This document shows positions 10,789-25,194 of a stretch of 64,000 bases of DNA, piece after piece (position 1 is the stretch's first letter; each line of letters starts with the position of its first letter). The stretch covers positions 1-64,000 of the forward strand of contig NZ_POVL01000009.1 of assembly GCF_002939185.1 (NCBI RefSeq), given 5' to 3'. The position numbers and the translations under genes are program-made. Below the pieces are notes generated by a model, which was not told where the DNA came from, ran no database searches, and was given only the letters and a program-made list of their open reading frames with translations. This stretch comes from Enterobacter sichuanensis (GTDB taxonomy: Bacteria > Pseudomonadota > Gammaproteobacteria > Enterobacterales > Enterobacteriaceae).

Positions 10789-11828
10789 ACAGCATGCGTC
10801 GGCGGTTAATGGTCCTGCTGGCGGTGATACTGTTGTTTTTCCAGCTGATCAGCGTGATCTGGCTCTGGCATGAAAGCCGCGAGCAGATCGGTTTTCTGGT
10901 CAATGAGACATTGTCTGCCAAATCACGCAATAACCATGTCGAGAAAGAGATCCGTGAAGCGATTGCCTCGCTGCTGGTCCCTTCCCTGGTGATGGTCGGC
11001 TTCACCCTGTTTTTCTCCTTCTGGGCCGTTACCTGGATAACCCGGCCCCTGAATAAACTGCGTGCCAGTCTGGCGAATCGTTCGGCGGATAACCTGACCC
11101 CGCTTCCGATGTACTCTGACATGGAAGAAATTGGCGCTGTCACCACCTCTCTCAATCAGCTACTTGCCCGGCTGGATCACACCATTCAACAGGAGAGGCT
11201 GTTTACAGCCGACGCCGCACACGAGCTGCGAACGCCCCTCGCCGGGATCAGGCTGCATCTGGAACTCATGGCGCAGTCAGGCACGCCGCAGGCCGCGACA
11301 TTGATAACCCGTATCGATCAGTTGATGCACACGATTGAACAGTTGCTGATGCTGGCGCGAGCCGGGCAGGCGATGGCGAGCGGTCACTACGAGACGGTGA
11401 ACTGGACAGATACGATTATTACGCCGCTTGGCCTTGAGCATGAAGCCAAAGAGCATACGGTCATTTGGCCGCCTAAAAGTACGCTCACGGTGCAGGGAGA
11501 CGCTGTGCTTCTGCGCCTTATGCTGCGCAACCTGCTTGAAAATGCCGGACGTTACAGCCCCGCAGGGACAACCATCACAGTGACATTATCCGCGCAGGGC
11601 GGCGGAACGCAGGTCAGCGTTATCGATCAGGGGCCTGGTATCGATGAAGCGCACCGACAGTCAATCACAGAACCGTTCCGTCGTCTCGACCAACGCTTTG
11701 GTGGCAGTGGCCTGGGCCTGAGCATCGTGCAGCGTATCCTGCAGCTTCATCATGGAAAACTGACGCTGGAGAATGGCGAGAAAGGCGGTCTCATTGCCAG
11801 CTGCTGGCTGCCTGCAACGTTAGAATAA
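10785..11828 (+). CDS. pmrB: Sensor histidine kinase, PmrB/BasS-like
   Basis: 347-residue inner-membrane kinase: first membrane segment about 9-28, a short periplasmic loop (about 29-61), second segment about 62-86, HAMP linker, H-box FTADAAHELRTPL with His146, then an HATPase domain with NLLENAGRY, DQGPGID and GGSGLGLSIV. The N-terminal LISVIWLWHES is very like BasS. The periplasmic loop is rich in Glu/Arg rather than a typical acidic ExxE iron site, though EKEIRE is present near residue 53. ATGA overlap with the regulator gene indicates a two-gene signalling pair within the dacB unit. A terminator shared with obgE follows. Confidence 0.72.
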   Translation: MNSMRRRLMVLLAVILLFFQLISVIWLWHESREQIGFLVNETLSAKSRNNHVEKEIREAIASLLVPSLVMVGFTLFFSFWAVTWITRPLNKLRASLANRSADNLTPLPMYSDMEEIGAVTTSLNQLLARLDHTIQQERLFTADAAHELRTPLAGIRLHLELMAQSGTPQAATLITRIDQLMHTIEQLLMLARAGQAMASGHYETVNWTDTIITPLGLEHEAKEHTVIWPPKSTLTVQGDAVLLRLMLRNLLENAGRYSPAGTTITVTLSAQGGGTQVSVIDQGPGIDEAHRQSITEPFRRLDQRFGGSGLGLSIVQRILQLHHGKLTLENGEKGGLIASCWLPATLE

Positions 11829-11855
11829 AAAAAGCCCCTGAATCAACAGGGGCCT
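11827..11855 (-). terminator. Terminator of obgE (convergent with pmrB)
   Basis: GCCCCTG / CAGGGGC stem at 11834-11853; on the minus strand it is followed by seven T residues, giving a strong terminator for obgE. On the plus strand the tail is only CTTT, so it is weaker for pmrB. Confidence 0.88.
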
Positions 11856-11865
11856 TTCACGACGA

Positions 11866-13056
<1,191 letters not shown>

Positions 13057-14022
13057 TCATTCGCCTGAGCGGGGGACTACTACAACCGCTTCATTTTTGC
13101 GCCAACGTCCCCAAAGACGATGACCAATGGCGGAATACATCGCGCCCGCAACCACGACAAACGCACCGAGATAGCCCAACAGGTTGAGCATCGGTCTGAC
13201 GAAGACATCGGGCCAGGCCATTGATAACAAATCTGAAAATAACAGCGTAAACAGCGGAGTAAGCGTAATTAATGCGCTCACCTGTGCTGCCTGCCAGCGC
13301 GCCATTGCTTCGGCCAGCGCGCCATAACCAACCAGCGTGTTCAGCCCACAAAAAAAGAGGCACGCCAGTTGCCAGTCGCTAAGCTCGGTGATTACCCCCG
13401 GCTTCGCTAACGGCAACAACGCCAGTGTACACAAAGTGTACAGCAAAAAGAGGATCTGCTGTGAGGCAAGACGACGCAATAACACCTTTTGCGCGACGCC
13501 ATAGCTCACCCAGACCGTTGCTGCCCCTACACCGAAGATCACACCCCAGGTGTAATCGGTCAGCCGGGTAAAAATCTCGATCAGACTGGTATTGAAGAAC
13601 ATCACCAGACCGCATAGCAGCATGCTCGCCCCGATAATCTGCGTACCGCGCATCTTCTCCTTGAGGATAAAGACGCTGGCGACCATCATGCCCACGGGTG
13701 AAAGCTGACCAATCACCTGTGACGCCGTAGGGCTAAGATATTGCAGGGAAGAACTGAACAGAATGAAGTTCCCAAACAGTCCACCTGTCGCGATAGCCAA
13801 TAACACCAGCCAGCGCGGTTTACGGAAGAGTCGCAGCGGAGGAAGCTTACCTTTGACAGCCAGAATCGCCCCGAGGCCGATACTTGCCATCAGAAAGCGA
13901 TAAAAGACCACCGTAGGCGGCTCCATCACTTCCAGTACCTGCTTCATTGCAATTGGCAACGCACCCCAGCACATTGCGGTAGTGAGCGCCAAAAGAATAC
14001 CTATGCCGGCCTGCTGCTTCAT
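13057..14022 (-). CDS. yhbE: YhbE, DMT-family transporter (EamA type)
   Basis: 321-residue integral membrane protein with about ten hydrophobic segments arranged as two EamA repeats (around 5-135 and 150-295), the second with GYGALAEAMARW and LTPLFTLLFSDLL. Family members export small metabolites; the substrate of YhbE is unknown. It matches E. coli YhbE over its full length. It lies between rpmA (after a terminator) and obgE (15 bp downstream). Confidence 0.92.
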   Translation of the reverse strand: MKQQAGIGILLALTTAMCWGALPIAMKQVLEVMEPPTVVFYRFLMASIGLGAILAVKGKLPPLRLFRKPRWLVLLAIATGGLFGNFILFSSSLQYLSPTASQVIGQLSPVGMMVASVFILKEKMRGTQIIGASMLLCGLVMFFNTSLIEIFTRLTDYTWGVIFGVGAATVWVSYGVAQKVLLRRLASQQILFLLYTLCTLALLPLAKPGVITELSDWQLACLFFCGLNTLVGYGALAEAMARWQAAQVSALITLTPLFTLLFSDLLSMAWPDVFVRPMLNLLGYLGAFVVVAGAMYSAIGHRLWGRWRKNEAVVVVPRSGE

Positions 14023-14062
14023 GCCCGTTTTCCCTACAGAAAAAATTACCGGGTTTCCAATG

Positions 14063-14092
14063 TAAAAAGCCCCGCAACAGGTTGCGGGGCTT
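14063..14092 (-). terminator. Terminator after rpmA
   Basis: AGCCCCGCAAC and GTTGCGGGGCT pair with a tiny loop; the minus-strand tail is TTTTTACA. Some readthrough into yhbE-obgE is expected since no separate promoter is obvious in the short gap. Confidence 0.87.
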
Positions 14093-14118
14093 TAATCCGT
14101 TACCGGACCGAGAAAACC

Positions 14119-14376
<258 letters not shown>

Positions 14377-14395
14377 TTAAATCTCTCCTCAGGTC

Positions 14396-14761
<366 letters not shown>

Positions 14762-14777
14762 TCACAATAGGGCGCGA

Positions 14778-14806
14778 ATATTACGCAAAACGCGAGCCTT
14801 TGACAA
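14778..14806 (-). promoter_or_regulatory. Promoter of rplU-rpmA
   Basis: Minus-strand TTGTCA (plus 14801-14806) and TAATAT (plus 14778-14783) with a 17-bp spacer. The discriminator that follows is GC-rich (TCGCGCCC), typical of promoters under stringent control. Distance to the rplU start is about 70 bp. Confidence 0.6.
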
Positions 14807-14964
14807 GTGCTACCGTCAATACATGAAGAAAAAAAACACAACACGTACGGTAACGTTTATCTGAGCCGTTTTTTCAGTACAATCAGCAATACTATTGATA
14901 AACCGAAACCCTTCGTTACCCCATAGTAGATGGGATCAACAGGATAAAAAGCCCGGCTTTTGCG

Positions 14965-15936
14965 ATGAATTTAGAAAAAATCAACGAGTTAACCGCGCAA
15001 GATATGGCGGGTGTGAATGCAGCAATCCTGGAGCAACTCAACTCTGACGTTCAACTGATCAATCAGTTGGGCTATTACATTGTCAGCGGTGGCGGTAAAC
15101 GCATACGCCCGATGATTGCCATTCTGGCTGCCAGAGCCGTTGGTTATCAGGGAAATGCCCACATCACCATCGCAGCGCTCATCGAATTTATTCACACAGC
15201 GACGCTTCTGCATGATGATGTTGTGGATGAATCGGATATGCGTCGTGGCAAAGCCACGGCGAACGCCGCTTTCGGGAACGCAGCCAGCGTACTGGTGGGG
15301 GATTTTATCTATACCCGCGCCTTCCAGATGATGACCAGTCTGGGCTCCCTGAAAGTACTGGAAGTGATGTCCGAAGCCGTTAACGTCATCGCAGAAGGCG
15401 AAGTACTGCAGCTGATGAACGTCAACGATCCTGATATTACTGAAGAAAACTACATGCGCGTGATCTACAGCAAAACCGCGCGCCTGTTTGAAGCAGCCGC
15501 CCAGTGTTCCGGCATTCTGGCTGACTGTACCGAGGCCCAGGAAAAAGGGCTGCAGGACTATGGTCGTTATCTGGGTACGGCATTCCAGCTGATAGATGAT
15601 TTGCTGGACTACAGTGCGGACGGCGAGACGCTCGGCAAAAACGTTGGTGATGACCTGAACGAAGGCAAACCGACCCTGCCGCTGCTCCACGCCATGCGCA
15701 ACGGAACGGCCGACCAGGCGAAAATGATCCGTGAAGCGATTGAGCAGGGAAATGGCCGCCATCTTCTGGAACCCGTACTGGAAACCATGGCCATTTGCGG
15801 ATCGCTCGAGTGGACGCGCCAGCGTGCGGAAGAGGAAGCGGATAAAGCCATTGCTGCACTTCAGGTTATTCCAGACAGCCCGTGGCGCGATGCGCTGATC
15901 GGTCTGGCGCACATCGCCGTTCAGCGCGATCGTTGA
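14965..15936 (+). CDS. ispB: Octaprenyl diphosphate synthase
   Basis: Builds the C40 side chain of ubiquinone and menaquinone from FPP and IPP. The 323-residue prenyltransferase has the first Asp-rich motif DDVVDESD at 84-91 and the second, DDLLDY, near 211-216, plus GGGKRIRP near 42-49. It diverges from rplU over 257 bp and is followed by a strong hairpin. Confidence 0.98.
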   Translation: MNLEKINELTAQDMAGVNAAILEQLNSDVQLINQLGYYIVSGGGKRIRPMIAILAARAVGYQGNAHITIAALIEFIHTATLLHDDVVDESDMRRGKATANAAFGNAASVLVGDFIYTRAFQMMTSLGSLKVLEVMSEAVNVIAEGEVLQLMNVNDPDITEENYMRVIYSKTARLFEAAAQCSGILADCTEAQEKGLQDYGRYLGTAFQLIDDLLDYSADGETLGKNVGDDLNEGKPTLPLLHAMRNGTADQAKMIREAIEQGNGRHLLEPVLETMAICGSLEWTRQRAEEEADKAIAALQVIPDSPWRDALIGLAHIAVQRDR

Positions 15937-15947
15937 TCCCTCCTGTT

Positions 15948-15975
15948 TCTCCCCGCGCCTTTGCGGGGAGATTCC
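15948..15975 (+). terminator. Hairpin terminator after ispB
   Basis: Nine-bp stem TCTCCCCGC (15948-15956) / GCGGGGAGA (15963-15971) with a 6-base loop, 12 bp after the stop codon. The tail TTCCCG is a poor T tract. Confidence 0.65.
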
Positions 15976-16164
15976 CGTACGTTCCTGTAAATTACGTCTT
16001 CATGTAAATGCATCGGTTTAGAGACTGCATGAATAAAGCTGTGTCTTATTCTGAATATCCCTTCAAGTAACGCGAACTTTTTAGAACAAGAGTGTGAAAT
16101 GGGTATAGTAACCCCGTCGTTTCTGACGAAACGGCGAAGGTGAATCCGAACTAAGGACAGCGTT

Positions 16165-16452
16165 ATGGACACGAAATTTATCGACTGGCACACGGCGGAT
16201 ATTATTGCCGCACTGCGCAAAAGAGGCACGTCACTGGCAGCAGAGTCACGCCGCCACGGACTGAGTTCTTCAACCCTGGCAAACGCCCTCACCCGCCCCT
16301 GGCCTAAGGGAGAGCTCATTATCGCAACGGCGCTAGATACGCACCCGTGGGTGATTTGGCCCTCGCGTTACCACGATCCTATTACCCATGAGTTTATTGA
16401 CAGAACGCGCATGATTCGCCAGAAAAAGGCAAAGAAAGGATTGCAGGAATAA
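16165..16452 (+). CDS. sfsB: SfsB (Nlp), Ner-like DNA-binding protein
   Basis: 95-residue protein of the Ner/Nlp helix-turn-helix family, related to the Mu Ner repressor and described in E. coli as an activator of maltose genes. The SLAAESRRHGLSSSTLANAL helix-turn-helix spans about 22-41, followed by WPKGE and WPSRYHD motifs. It is three residues longer than E. coli SfsB with a Lys-rich tail. It converges on murA, with a C/G-rich inverted repeat (about 16476-16506) between them. Confidence 0.93.
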   Translation: MDTKFIDWHTADIIAALRKRGTSLAAESRRHGLSSSTLANALTRPWPKGELIIATALDTHPWVIWPSRYHDPITHEFIDRTRMIRQKKAKKGLQE

Positions 16453-16513
16453 CACGTTAATTGACAGGCACAGCAACCCCCCGGTCATTGCTGGCAGGGG
16501 GCTGCCGGAACGA

Positions 16514-17818
<1,305 letters not shown>

Positions 17819-17823
17819 TCAGC

Positions 17824-18078
17824 TCAAAAACCGTTTAGTTTGCGATCGCGTGCCCACTCTTGCGGGGTGAACGCTTTAATCGACAGGGCGTGGATGCGGT
17901 TATCCGCAATATATTCCATCAGCGGCGCGTACACAGCCTGCTGTTTCTTCACGCGGCTCATGCCGTCGAACATCTCACCCACAGCAATAACCTGGAAGTG
18001 ACTGCCATCGCCAGTGACGTGGGCTTCCTGAAGGGAGAGTGCATTCATCAGCACTGTCTGGATTTCATGATTTTCCAT
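17824..18078 (-). CDS. ibaG: IbaG, BolA-family acid-stress protein
   Basis: 84-residue BolA-fold protein, formerly YrbA, linked to acid resistance and, with monothiol glutaredoxins, to Fe-S handling. The [13 protein letters not shown] helix and the conserved His/Cys-type BolA core ([12 protein letters not shown]) are visible. It follows mlaB in the same direction but is separated from it by a terminator, so ibaG-murA probably has its own promoter. Confidence 0.95.
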   Translation of the reverse strand: MENHEIQTVLMNALSLQEAHVTGDGSHFQVIAVGEMFDGMSRVKKQQAVYAPLMEYIADNRIHALSIKAFTPQEWARDRKLNGF

Positions 18079-18146
18079 GGGTTCTTAATCATCTGATAGT
18101 GAAAACAAGCCCAACATCTTAGAGCAAAGTGGCGTCGTCTTAAACA

Positions 18147-18181
18147 AGCAAAAAGCCCCGACGATGAAACTGTCAGGGCTT
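18147..18181 (-). terminator. Terminator after mlaFEDCB
   Basis: Minus-strand AGCCCTGAC / GTCGGGGCTTTTTG with a 9-base loop (plus 18154-18180), one mismatch, then T residues. It closes the mla operon ahead of ibaG. Confidence 0.82.
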
Positions 18182-18204
18182 TCGGAAGTAACGCACTGAA
18201 AATA

Positions 18205-18497
18205 TTAACGAGGCAGTACGTCCTGAGGAAGATTGTACAGCTGCGCAAGGGTCACGACATTATCGCTCGCGCCGTGAAGCCTGACGCTCGCCCCCTGCTT
18301 TTTCCCCTCGGCAACCAGATGGGCAAGCAGCGCAACACCTGCCGTATCCACCCGGGTGATACCGCTTAAGTCAATCAGCGTCACGCCCTGCATGGCTTCA
18401 TGGCGTTGGTCCCATAACGGGTTCAGGAGGTCCTGATCCAGTTCGCCGGACAGTTTCAATGTCTCGCCTTCACGCGACCAGCTGAGTTGCTGTGACA

Positions 18498-18498
<1 letters not shown>
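18205..18498 (-). CDS. mlaB: MlaB, STAS-domain subunit of the Mla phospholipid transporter
   Basis: 97-residue cytoplasmic STAS protein that binds and stabilises the MlaF ATPase in the MlaFEDB complex. Thr52 in RVDTAG corresponds to the residue needed for function in E. coli. Its ATG shares one base with the mlaC stop (TAATG), so it is coupled. Last gene of mlaFEDCB. Confidence 0.96.
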
Positions 18499-19151
<653 letters not shown>

Positions 19152-19700
19152 TTAATGCGTCGAGCCAGGTGTCGGTGCGACGTCGGTATGATCTTCAGAC
19201 TGCGCAGGGGCAGCGTCGGATTTTTTCTCATCCCCTTTACTGTTGTAAAGGAACTGACCAATCATATCTTCCAGCACCATTGCGGACTTCGTATCCTGAA
19301 TAACGCTGCCGTCTTTAAGAATAGTAGTTCCCAGCTCGGGGTCTTCAAAGCCGACGTTAAGCGCCAGATATTGTTCACCCAGCAGACCGGAAGTCCGGAT
19401 CGACAGGGAACTGGTGTCCGGAATATGGTTGTAACGCTCTTCGATATCCATCGCGACGCGTGGCAGATAGGTTTTCTCATCAAGCGTAATATCTGATACG
19501 CGTCCGATCACCACGCCGCCAATACGGACCGGTGAACGGGCCTTCAGCCCACCGATGTTATCGAAGGTGGCATAGATGCGATATGTCGGCTCGGTACGCA
19601 CGGAGGTGATATCCGCCGCTCTCAGGCAGATAAACAGTGCGGCCAACAGCGCCAGCAGCAGGAACACGCCGACCCAAATTTCATTTTTTTTCGTTTGCAT
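19152..19700 (-). CDS. mlaD: MlaD, MCE-domain subunit
   Basis: Anchored periplasmic protein forming the hexameric MCE ring through which lipid passes to or from MlaC. The 182-residue protein has an N-terminal membrane helix (about 7-27), the MCE domain (about 39-116, GGLKARSPVRIGGVVIGRV) and a central pore helix LGEQYLALNVGF, with an acidic Pro/Thr tail. The start giving MQTKKNEIWVG matches the family; an upstream extension of five codons overlaps mlaE. Confidence 0.97.
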   Translation of the reverse strand: MQTKKNEIWVGVFLLLALLAALFICLRAADITSVRTEPTYRIYATFDNIGGLKARSPVRIGGVVIGRVSDITLDEKTYLPRVAMDIEERYNHIPDTSSLSIRTSGLLGEQYLALNVGFEDPELGTTILKDGSVIQDTKSAMVLEDMIGQFLYNSKGDEKKSDAAPAQSEDHTDVAPTPGSTH

Positions 19701-19704
19701 GAAC

Positions 19705-21307
<1,603 letters not shown>

Positions 21308-21534
21308 TTATGGTTCCTTTCTTACCCTGCTCACGTTTAGGCATGCAGCCTGGATCAGCCCTAAACTCAGCATTTTTACAGAATAATAGCCGTTGAGGTT
21401 AGCGAAAGCTGGCATTTGTTTTACTTTTCCGGCGCATAAAGTCAAAATTAGGAATTCGTTACGCCTCAGACTGTATGCAGTCCAGCCATTCCCGCGCGAT
21501 GGACCGACGAGTATACCTGAAGAAAGGACTTTTG

Positions 21535-22512
21535 ATGCTTTTAGCAACAGCACTGTTAATAATTGGTTTACTTTTGGTGGTCTACAGTGCTGACCGTTTA
21601 GTGTTTGCTGCATCTATCCTGTGTCGCCTGACGGGCGTGCCACCTCTCGTCATCGGGATGACCGTTGTCAGCGTTGGAACATCACTTCCTGAAATCATCG
21701 TCTCTGTCTCGGCATCGCTGCATGGCCAGTTAGACCTGGCCGTCGGCACCGCGATTGGCTCTAATATCGTCAATATATTGTTGATTTTAGGGCTGGCGGC
21801 ACTGCTCCATCCATTTCGCGTGCATTCTGATGTTCTGCGTCGTGAATTGCCGCTAATGTTAATCGTAAGTCTGCTGGCAGGATGCGTATTTTATGATGGC
21901 ATACTGAGCGTCAGTGACGGCATTTTCTTGCTGGCGCTGGCCGTCATTTGGTTGCTGTATAGTGTTAAGATCGCCCGTCTGGCTGAGAAGCAGGGGCACG
22001 ATAGCCTCACGCGTGAGCAGGTCGCCGAACTCCCGCGGGAAGGCACGCTCCCCGTTGCCCTGCTCTGGCTTGGCGTGGCGCTGATCATCATGCCGATGGC
22101 CACGCGCATGGTCGTAGATAACGCGACGGTCGTGGCGAACTATTTCGCCATCAGTGAACTGACCATTGGCCTGACGGTTATTGCCATCGGTACCAGTCTG
22201 CCGGAGCTGGCTACGGCCATCGCCGGGGCGCGAAAAGGGGAGGATGACATTGCCATTGGTAATATCATCGGCTCCAATATTTTTAATATCGCGATAGTAA
22301 TGGGCCTGCCGGCCCTGATTACGCCGGGGCCCTTTAATCCCCTGGCGTTTTCACGCGATTACGGTGTGATGCTGCTGGTCAGCGTGATATTTGCCCTGCT
22401 CTGCTGGCGGCGGCAACGACAGATTGGCAAAGGCGCAGGCGCGCTGTTGACGGGTGGATTTATCGTATGGATGGCGATGCTGTACTGGCTCTCGCCTCTT
22501 CTCTCTGGGTAA
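21535..22512 (+). CDS. yrbG: YrbG, Ca2+/Na+ antiporter family protein
   Basis: 325-residue membrane protein of the cation/Ca exchanger family with the two internal repeats GMTVVSVGTSLPE (N half) and GLTVIAIGTSLPE (C half), each followed by a GSNI(V/F)N motif, and a charged central loop. The physiological ion is not established in E. coli. AGAAAGGA precedes the chosen ATG; the 20 codons upstream are not conserved. It is first in the yrbG-kdsD-kdsC-lptCAB-rpoN-hpf-ptsN-rapZ-npr unit. Confidence 0.94.
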   Translation: MLLATALLIIGLLLVVYSADRLVFAASILCRLTGVPPLVIGMTVVSVGTSLPEIIVSVSASLHGQLDLAVGTAIGSNIVNILLILGLAALLHPFRVHSDVLRRELPLMLIVSLLAGCVFYDGILSVSDGIFLLALAVIWLLYSVKIARLAEKQGHDSLTREQVAELPREGTLPVALLWLGVALIIMPMATRMVVDNATVVANYFAISELTIGLTVIAIGTSLPELATAIAGARKGEDDIAIGNIIGSNIFNIAIVMGLPALITPGPFNPLAFSRDYGVMLLVSVIFALLCWRRQRQIGKGAGALLTGGFIVWMAMLYWLSPLLSG

Positions 22513-22525
22513 ACGGAAACGCATT

Positions 22526-23512
22526 ATGTCGCAAATAGAATTGCAGCCGGGTTTTGACTTTCAGAAAGCAGGCAAAGACGTTCTGGAGATTGAACGTGAA
22601 GGTCTGGCGCAGTTGGATCAGTACATTAATCAGGATTTTAGTCTGGCATGTGAGAAGATATTCTACTGTGCCGGCAAAGTCGTGGTGATGGGGATGGGCA
22701 AGTCCGGCCACATTGGACGCAAAATGGCGGCAACGTTTGCCAGTACCGGAACCTCTTCATTCTTTGTCCACCCGGGGGAAGCCGCCCACGGCGATCTGGG
22801 TATGGTCACGCCGCAGGATATCGTCATCGCGCTGTCCAACTCCGGTGAGTCCAATGAAATTCTGGCGCTGATCCCGGTACTGAAGCGTCTGCAGGTGCCG
22901 CTCATTTGCATGACCAGCCGTCCGGAAAGTAGCATGGCGCGCGCAGCCGATATTCACCTGTGCGTAAAGGTGCCGAAAGAGGCCTGCCCGCTCGGCCTGG
23001 CGCCGACCTCCAGCACCACCGCGGCGCTGGTGATGGGTGATGCGCTCGCCGTGGCGCTGCTGGAAGCCCGTGGTTTTACGCCGGAAGATTTCGCCCTTTC
23101 CCACCCGGGCGGCGCGCTGGGGCGTAAGCTGCTGCTGCGGGTTAACGATATTATGCACACCGGGGATGAAATCCCCCACGTCAGTAAAGACGCCTCCCTG
23201 CGTGATGCGCTGCTGGAAATCACCCGTAAGAATCTGGGTATGACGGTCGTGTGCGACGATCTGATGAAAATTCAGGGGATCTTCACCGATGGCGACCTGC
23301 GTCGCGTGTTCGACATGGGTGTGGATGTCCGTACGCTGGGCATTGCCGATGTGATGACACCCGGCGGCATTCGTGTGCGTCCGGGTACGCTGGCAGTGGA
23401 TGTGCTGAACCTGATGCAGTCCCGTCATATCACCTCCGTCATGGTTGCCGATGGCGACCAGTTGCTGGGTGTGGTACATATGCATGATCTGCTGCGCGCA
23501 GGCGTAGTGTAA
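22526..23512 (+). CDS. kdsD: Arabinose-5-phosphate isomerase KdsD
   Basis: Converts ribulose-5-phosphate to arabinose-5-phosphate, the first step of Kdo synthesis for LPS. The 328-residue protein has a SIS sugar-isomerase domain (about 35-180, MGMGKSGHIGRKMAATFAS, SNSGES) and two CBS modules (about 205-328). The start gives MSQIELQPGFDF; a longer frame overlaps yrbG and is not conserved. Confidence 0.97.
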   Translation: MSQIELQPGFDFQKAGKDVLEIEREGLAQLDQYINQDFSLACEKIFYCAGKVVVMGMGKSGHIGRKMAATFASTGTSSFFVHPGEAAHGDLGMVTPQDIVIALSNSGESNEILALIPVLKRLQVPLICMTSRPESSMARAADIHLCVKVPKEACPLGLAPTSSTTAALVMGDALAVALLEARGFTPEDFALSHPGGALGRKLLLRVNDIMHTGDEIPHVSKDASLRDALLEITRKNLGMTVVCDDLMKIQGIFTDGDLRRVFDMGVDVRTLGIADVMTPGGIRVRPGTLAVDVLNLMQSRHITSVMVADGDQLLGVVHMHDLLRAGVV

Positions 23513-23526
23513 TGAAGGATAAGACA

Positions 23527-24093
23527 ATGAGTAATGCGGGTGCATCCCTTGCAACCTGTTATGGTCCGGTCAGTACCCAGATGATGGCAAAGGCGGAAAA
23601 CATTCGCCTGCTCATTCTGGATGTGGATGGCGTACTCTCCGATGGCCTGATTTATATGGGTAATAACGGTGAAGAGCTAAAAGCGTTTAACGTTCGCGAC
23701 GGCTACGGTATCCGCTGTGCGCTGACCTCAGGTATCGAGGTGGCTATCATCACCGGACGGAAAGCTAAACTGGTAGAAGACCGCTGTGAAACCTTAGGCA
23801 TTACCCATTTGTATCAGGGTCAATCCGATAAGATGGCGGCGTTCAACGATTTACTGGGTAAACTGGCTATCGCACCGGAAAAGGTGGCCTACGTCGGGGA
23901 CGATCTGATTGACTGGCCAGTAATGGCTGAAGTTGGGCTGAGTATCGCCGTTGCCGATGCGCATCCGCTGCTGATCCCGCGTGCGGACTACGTTACCCAC
24001 ATCAACGGGGGCCGAGGTGCCGTCCGTGAAGTCTGCGATCTGCTCCTGCTGGCGCAGGGCAAGCTTGATGAGGCCAAAGGGCAATCGATATGA
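23527..24093 (+). CDS. kdsC: Kdo-8-phosphate phosphatase KdsC
   Basis: HAD-family phosphatase that removes phosphate from Kdo-8-phosphate, the third Kdo step. The 188-residue protein has motif I LDVDGVLSDG with Asp32 and Asp34, motif II ITGR, Lys in GQSDK and motif IV GDDLIDWPVM; it lacks a cap domain as is normal for the family. An AAGGA ribosome site lies before the chosen ATG. It overlaps lptC by 4 bp (ATGA). Confidence 0.97.
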   Translation: MSNAGASLATCYGPVSTQMMAKAENIRLLILDVDGVLSDGLIYMGNNGEELKAFNVRDGYGIRCALTSGIEVAIITGRKAKLVEDRCETLGITHLYQGQSDKMAAFNDLLGKLAIAPEKVAYVGDDLIDWPVMAEVGLSIAVADAHPLLIPRADYVTHINGGRGAVREVCDLLLLAQGKLDEAKGQSI

Positions 24094-24665
24094 GTAAAAC
24101 CAGACGTTGGGTTATCATTTTGCTTTCGCTTATCGCCCTGGTATTGATTGGCGTGAACCTTGCCGATCGCGACGATACGCAAACGGAAGTGATCAACAAT
24201 AACGATCCAACCTATAAAAGCGATCACAGCGACACTGTGGTCTACAGCCCGCAAGGCGCGCTGAACTATCGCCTGATTGCCCAGCATGTTGAATATTTTT
24301 CAGATGACGGTATTTCGTGGTTTACCCAACCTGTTATGACCACGTTTGATAAGGACAAAGTACCGACGTGGTCAATCAAGTCAGACCGGGCAAAACTGAC
24401 AAATGACCGTATGCTTTATCTGTATGGCCACGTTGAAGTCAACGCCCTGACCGCTGACTCGCAACTGCGAAAAATTACGACGGATAATGCCCAGATCAAC
24501 CTGGTGACCCAGGATGTGACGTCGCAGGATCTGGTTACTCTGTATGGCACAACATTTAATTCCAGCGGTTTGAGAATGCGCGGGAACTTACGCAGCAAAA
24601 ACGCCGAGCTGATTGAAAAGGTTAGAACCTCCTATGAAATTCAAAACAAACAAACTCAGCCTTAA
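24090..24665 (+). CDS. lptC: LptC, LPS transport protein
   Basis: Bitopic inner-membrane protein of the Lpt bridge that receives LPS from LptB2FG and passes it to LptA. The 191-residue protein has one N-terminal membrane helix (about 7-24) and a periplasmic beta-jellyroll. It overlaps kdsC by 4 bp and its 3' end overlaps lptA by 32 bp, the same nested layout as in E. coli. Confidence 0.97.
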   Translation: MSKTRRWVIILLSLIALVLIGVNLADRDDTQTEVINNNDPTYKSDHSDTVVYSPQGALNYRLIAQHVEYFSDDGISWFTQPVMTTFDKDKVPTWSIKSDRAKLTNDRMLYLYGHVEVNALTADSQLRKITTDNAQINLVTQDVTSQDLVTLYGTTFNSSGLRMRGNLRSKNAELIEKVRTSYEIQNKQTQP

Positions 24666-25188
24666 AGTAATTATCGCCAGCGCGATGCTGGCGACCAGTC
24701 TCCCCGCGCTTGCTGTAACGGGCGATACCGAGCAGCCGATTCATATCGAGTCCGACACCCAGTCTCTTGATATGCAGGGTAATGTCGTCACCTTCACGGG
24801 TAACGTCGTCATGACTCAGGGCACCATCAAAATCAACGCCGACAAGGTGGTTGTTACCCGTCCGGGTGGCGAGCAGGGCAAAGAGATTATCGATGGCTAC
24901 GGTAATCCGGCGACCTTCTACCAAATGCAGGACAACGGCAAACCGGTGAAAGGCCATGCCACGCATATGCACTATGAGCTGGCGAAGGATCTGGTGATCC
25001 TGACCGGAAATGCGTACCTGGAACAGCTGGACAGCAACATTACCGGCGACAAGATTACCTATCTGGTTAAAGAGCAAAAAATGCAGGCCTCCAGCGAGAA
25101 AGGCAAACGCGTCACCACCGTACTGGTACCGTCACAGCTGCAGGACAAAGGCAAAGGCCAGGCCCCGGCACAGAAGAAGAGTAACTAA
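24634..25188 (+). CDS. lptA: LptA, periplasmic LPS bridge protein
   Basis: Forms the oligomeric jellyroll filament carrying LPS across the periplasm. The 184-residue precursor has a signal peptide ending ALA near residue 27, then the OstA core with VTFTGNVVMTQGTIKINADKV. The start MKFKTNKLSL lies inside the end of lptC. The C-terminus is Lys/Gln-rich (PAQKKSN). In E. coli an internal sigmaE promoter lies within this operon; none was resolved here. Confidence 0.97.
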   Translation: MKFKTNKLSLKVIIASAMLATSLPALAVTGDTEQPIHIESDTQSLDMQGNVVTFTGNVVMTQGTIKINADKVVVTRPGGEQGKEIIDGYGNPATFYQMQDNGKPVKGHATHMHYELAKDLVILTGNAYLEQLDSNITGDKITYLVKEQKMQASSEKGKRVTTVLVPSQLQDKGKGQAPAQKKSN

Positions 25189-25194
25189 TTCGTT

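Noticed and set aside
16476-16506. Terminator between sfsB and murA
   Set aside because: The C/G-rich arms can pair, but the loop is long and neither strand has a T run; not called as a terminator.
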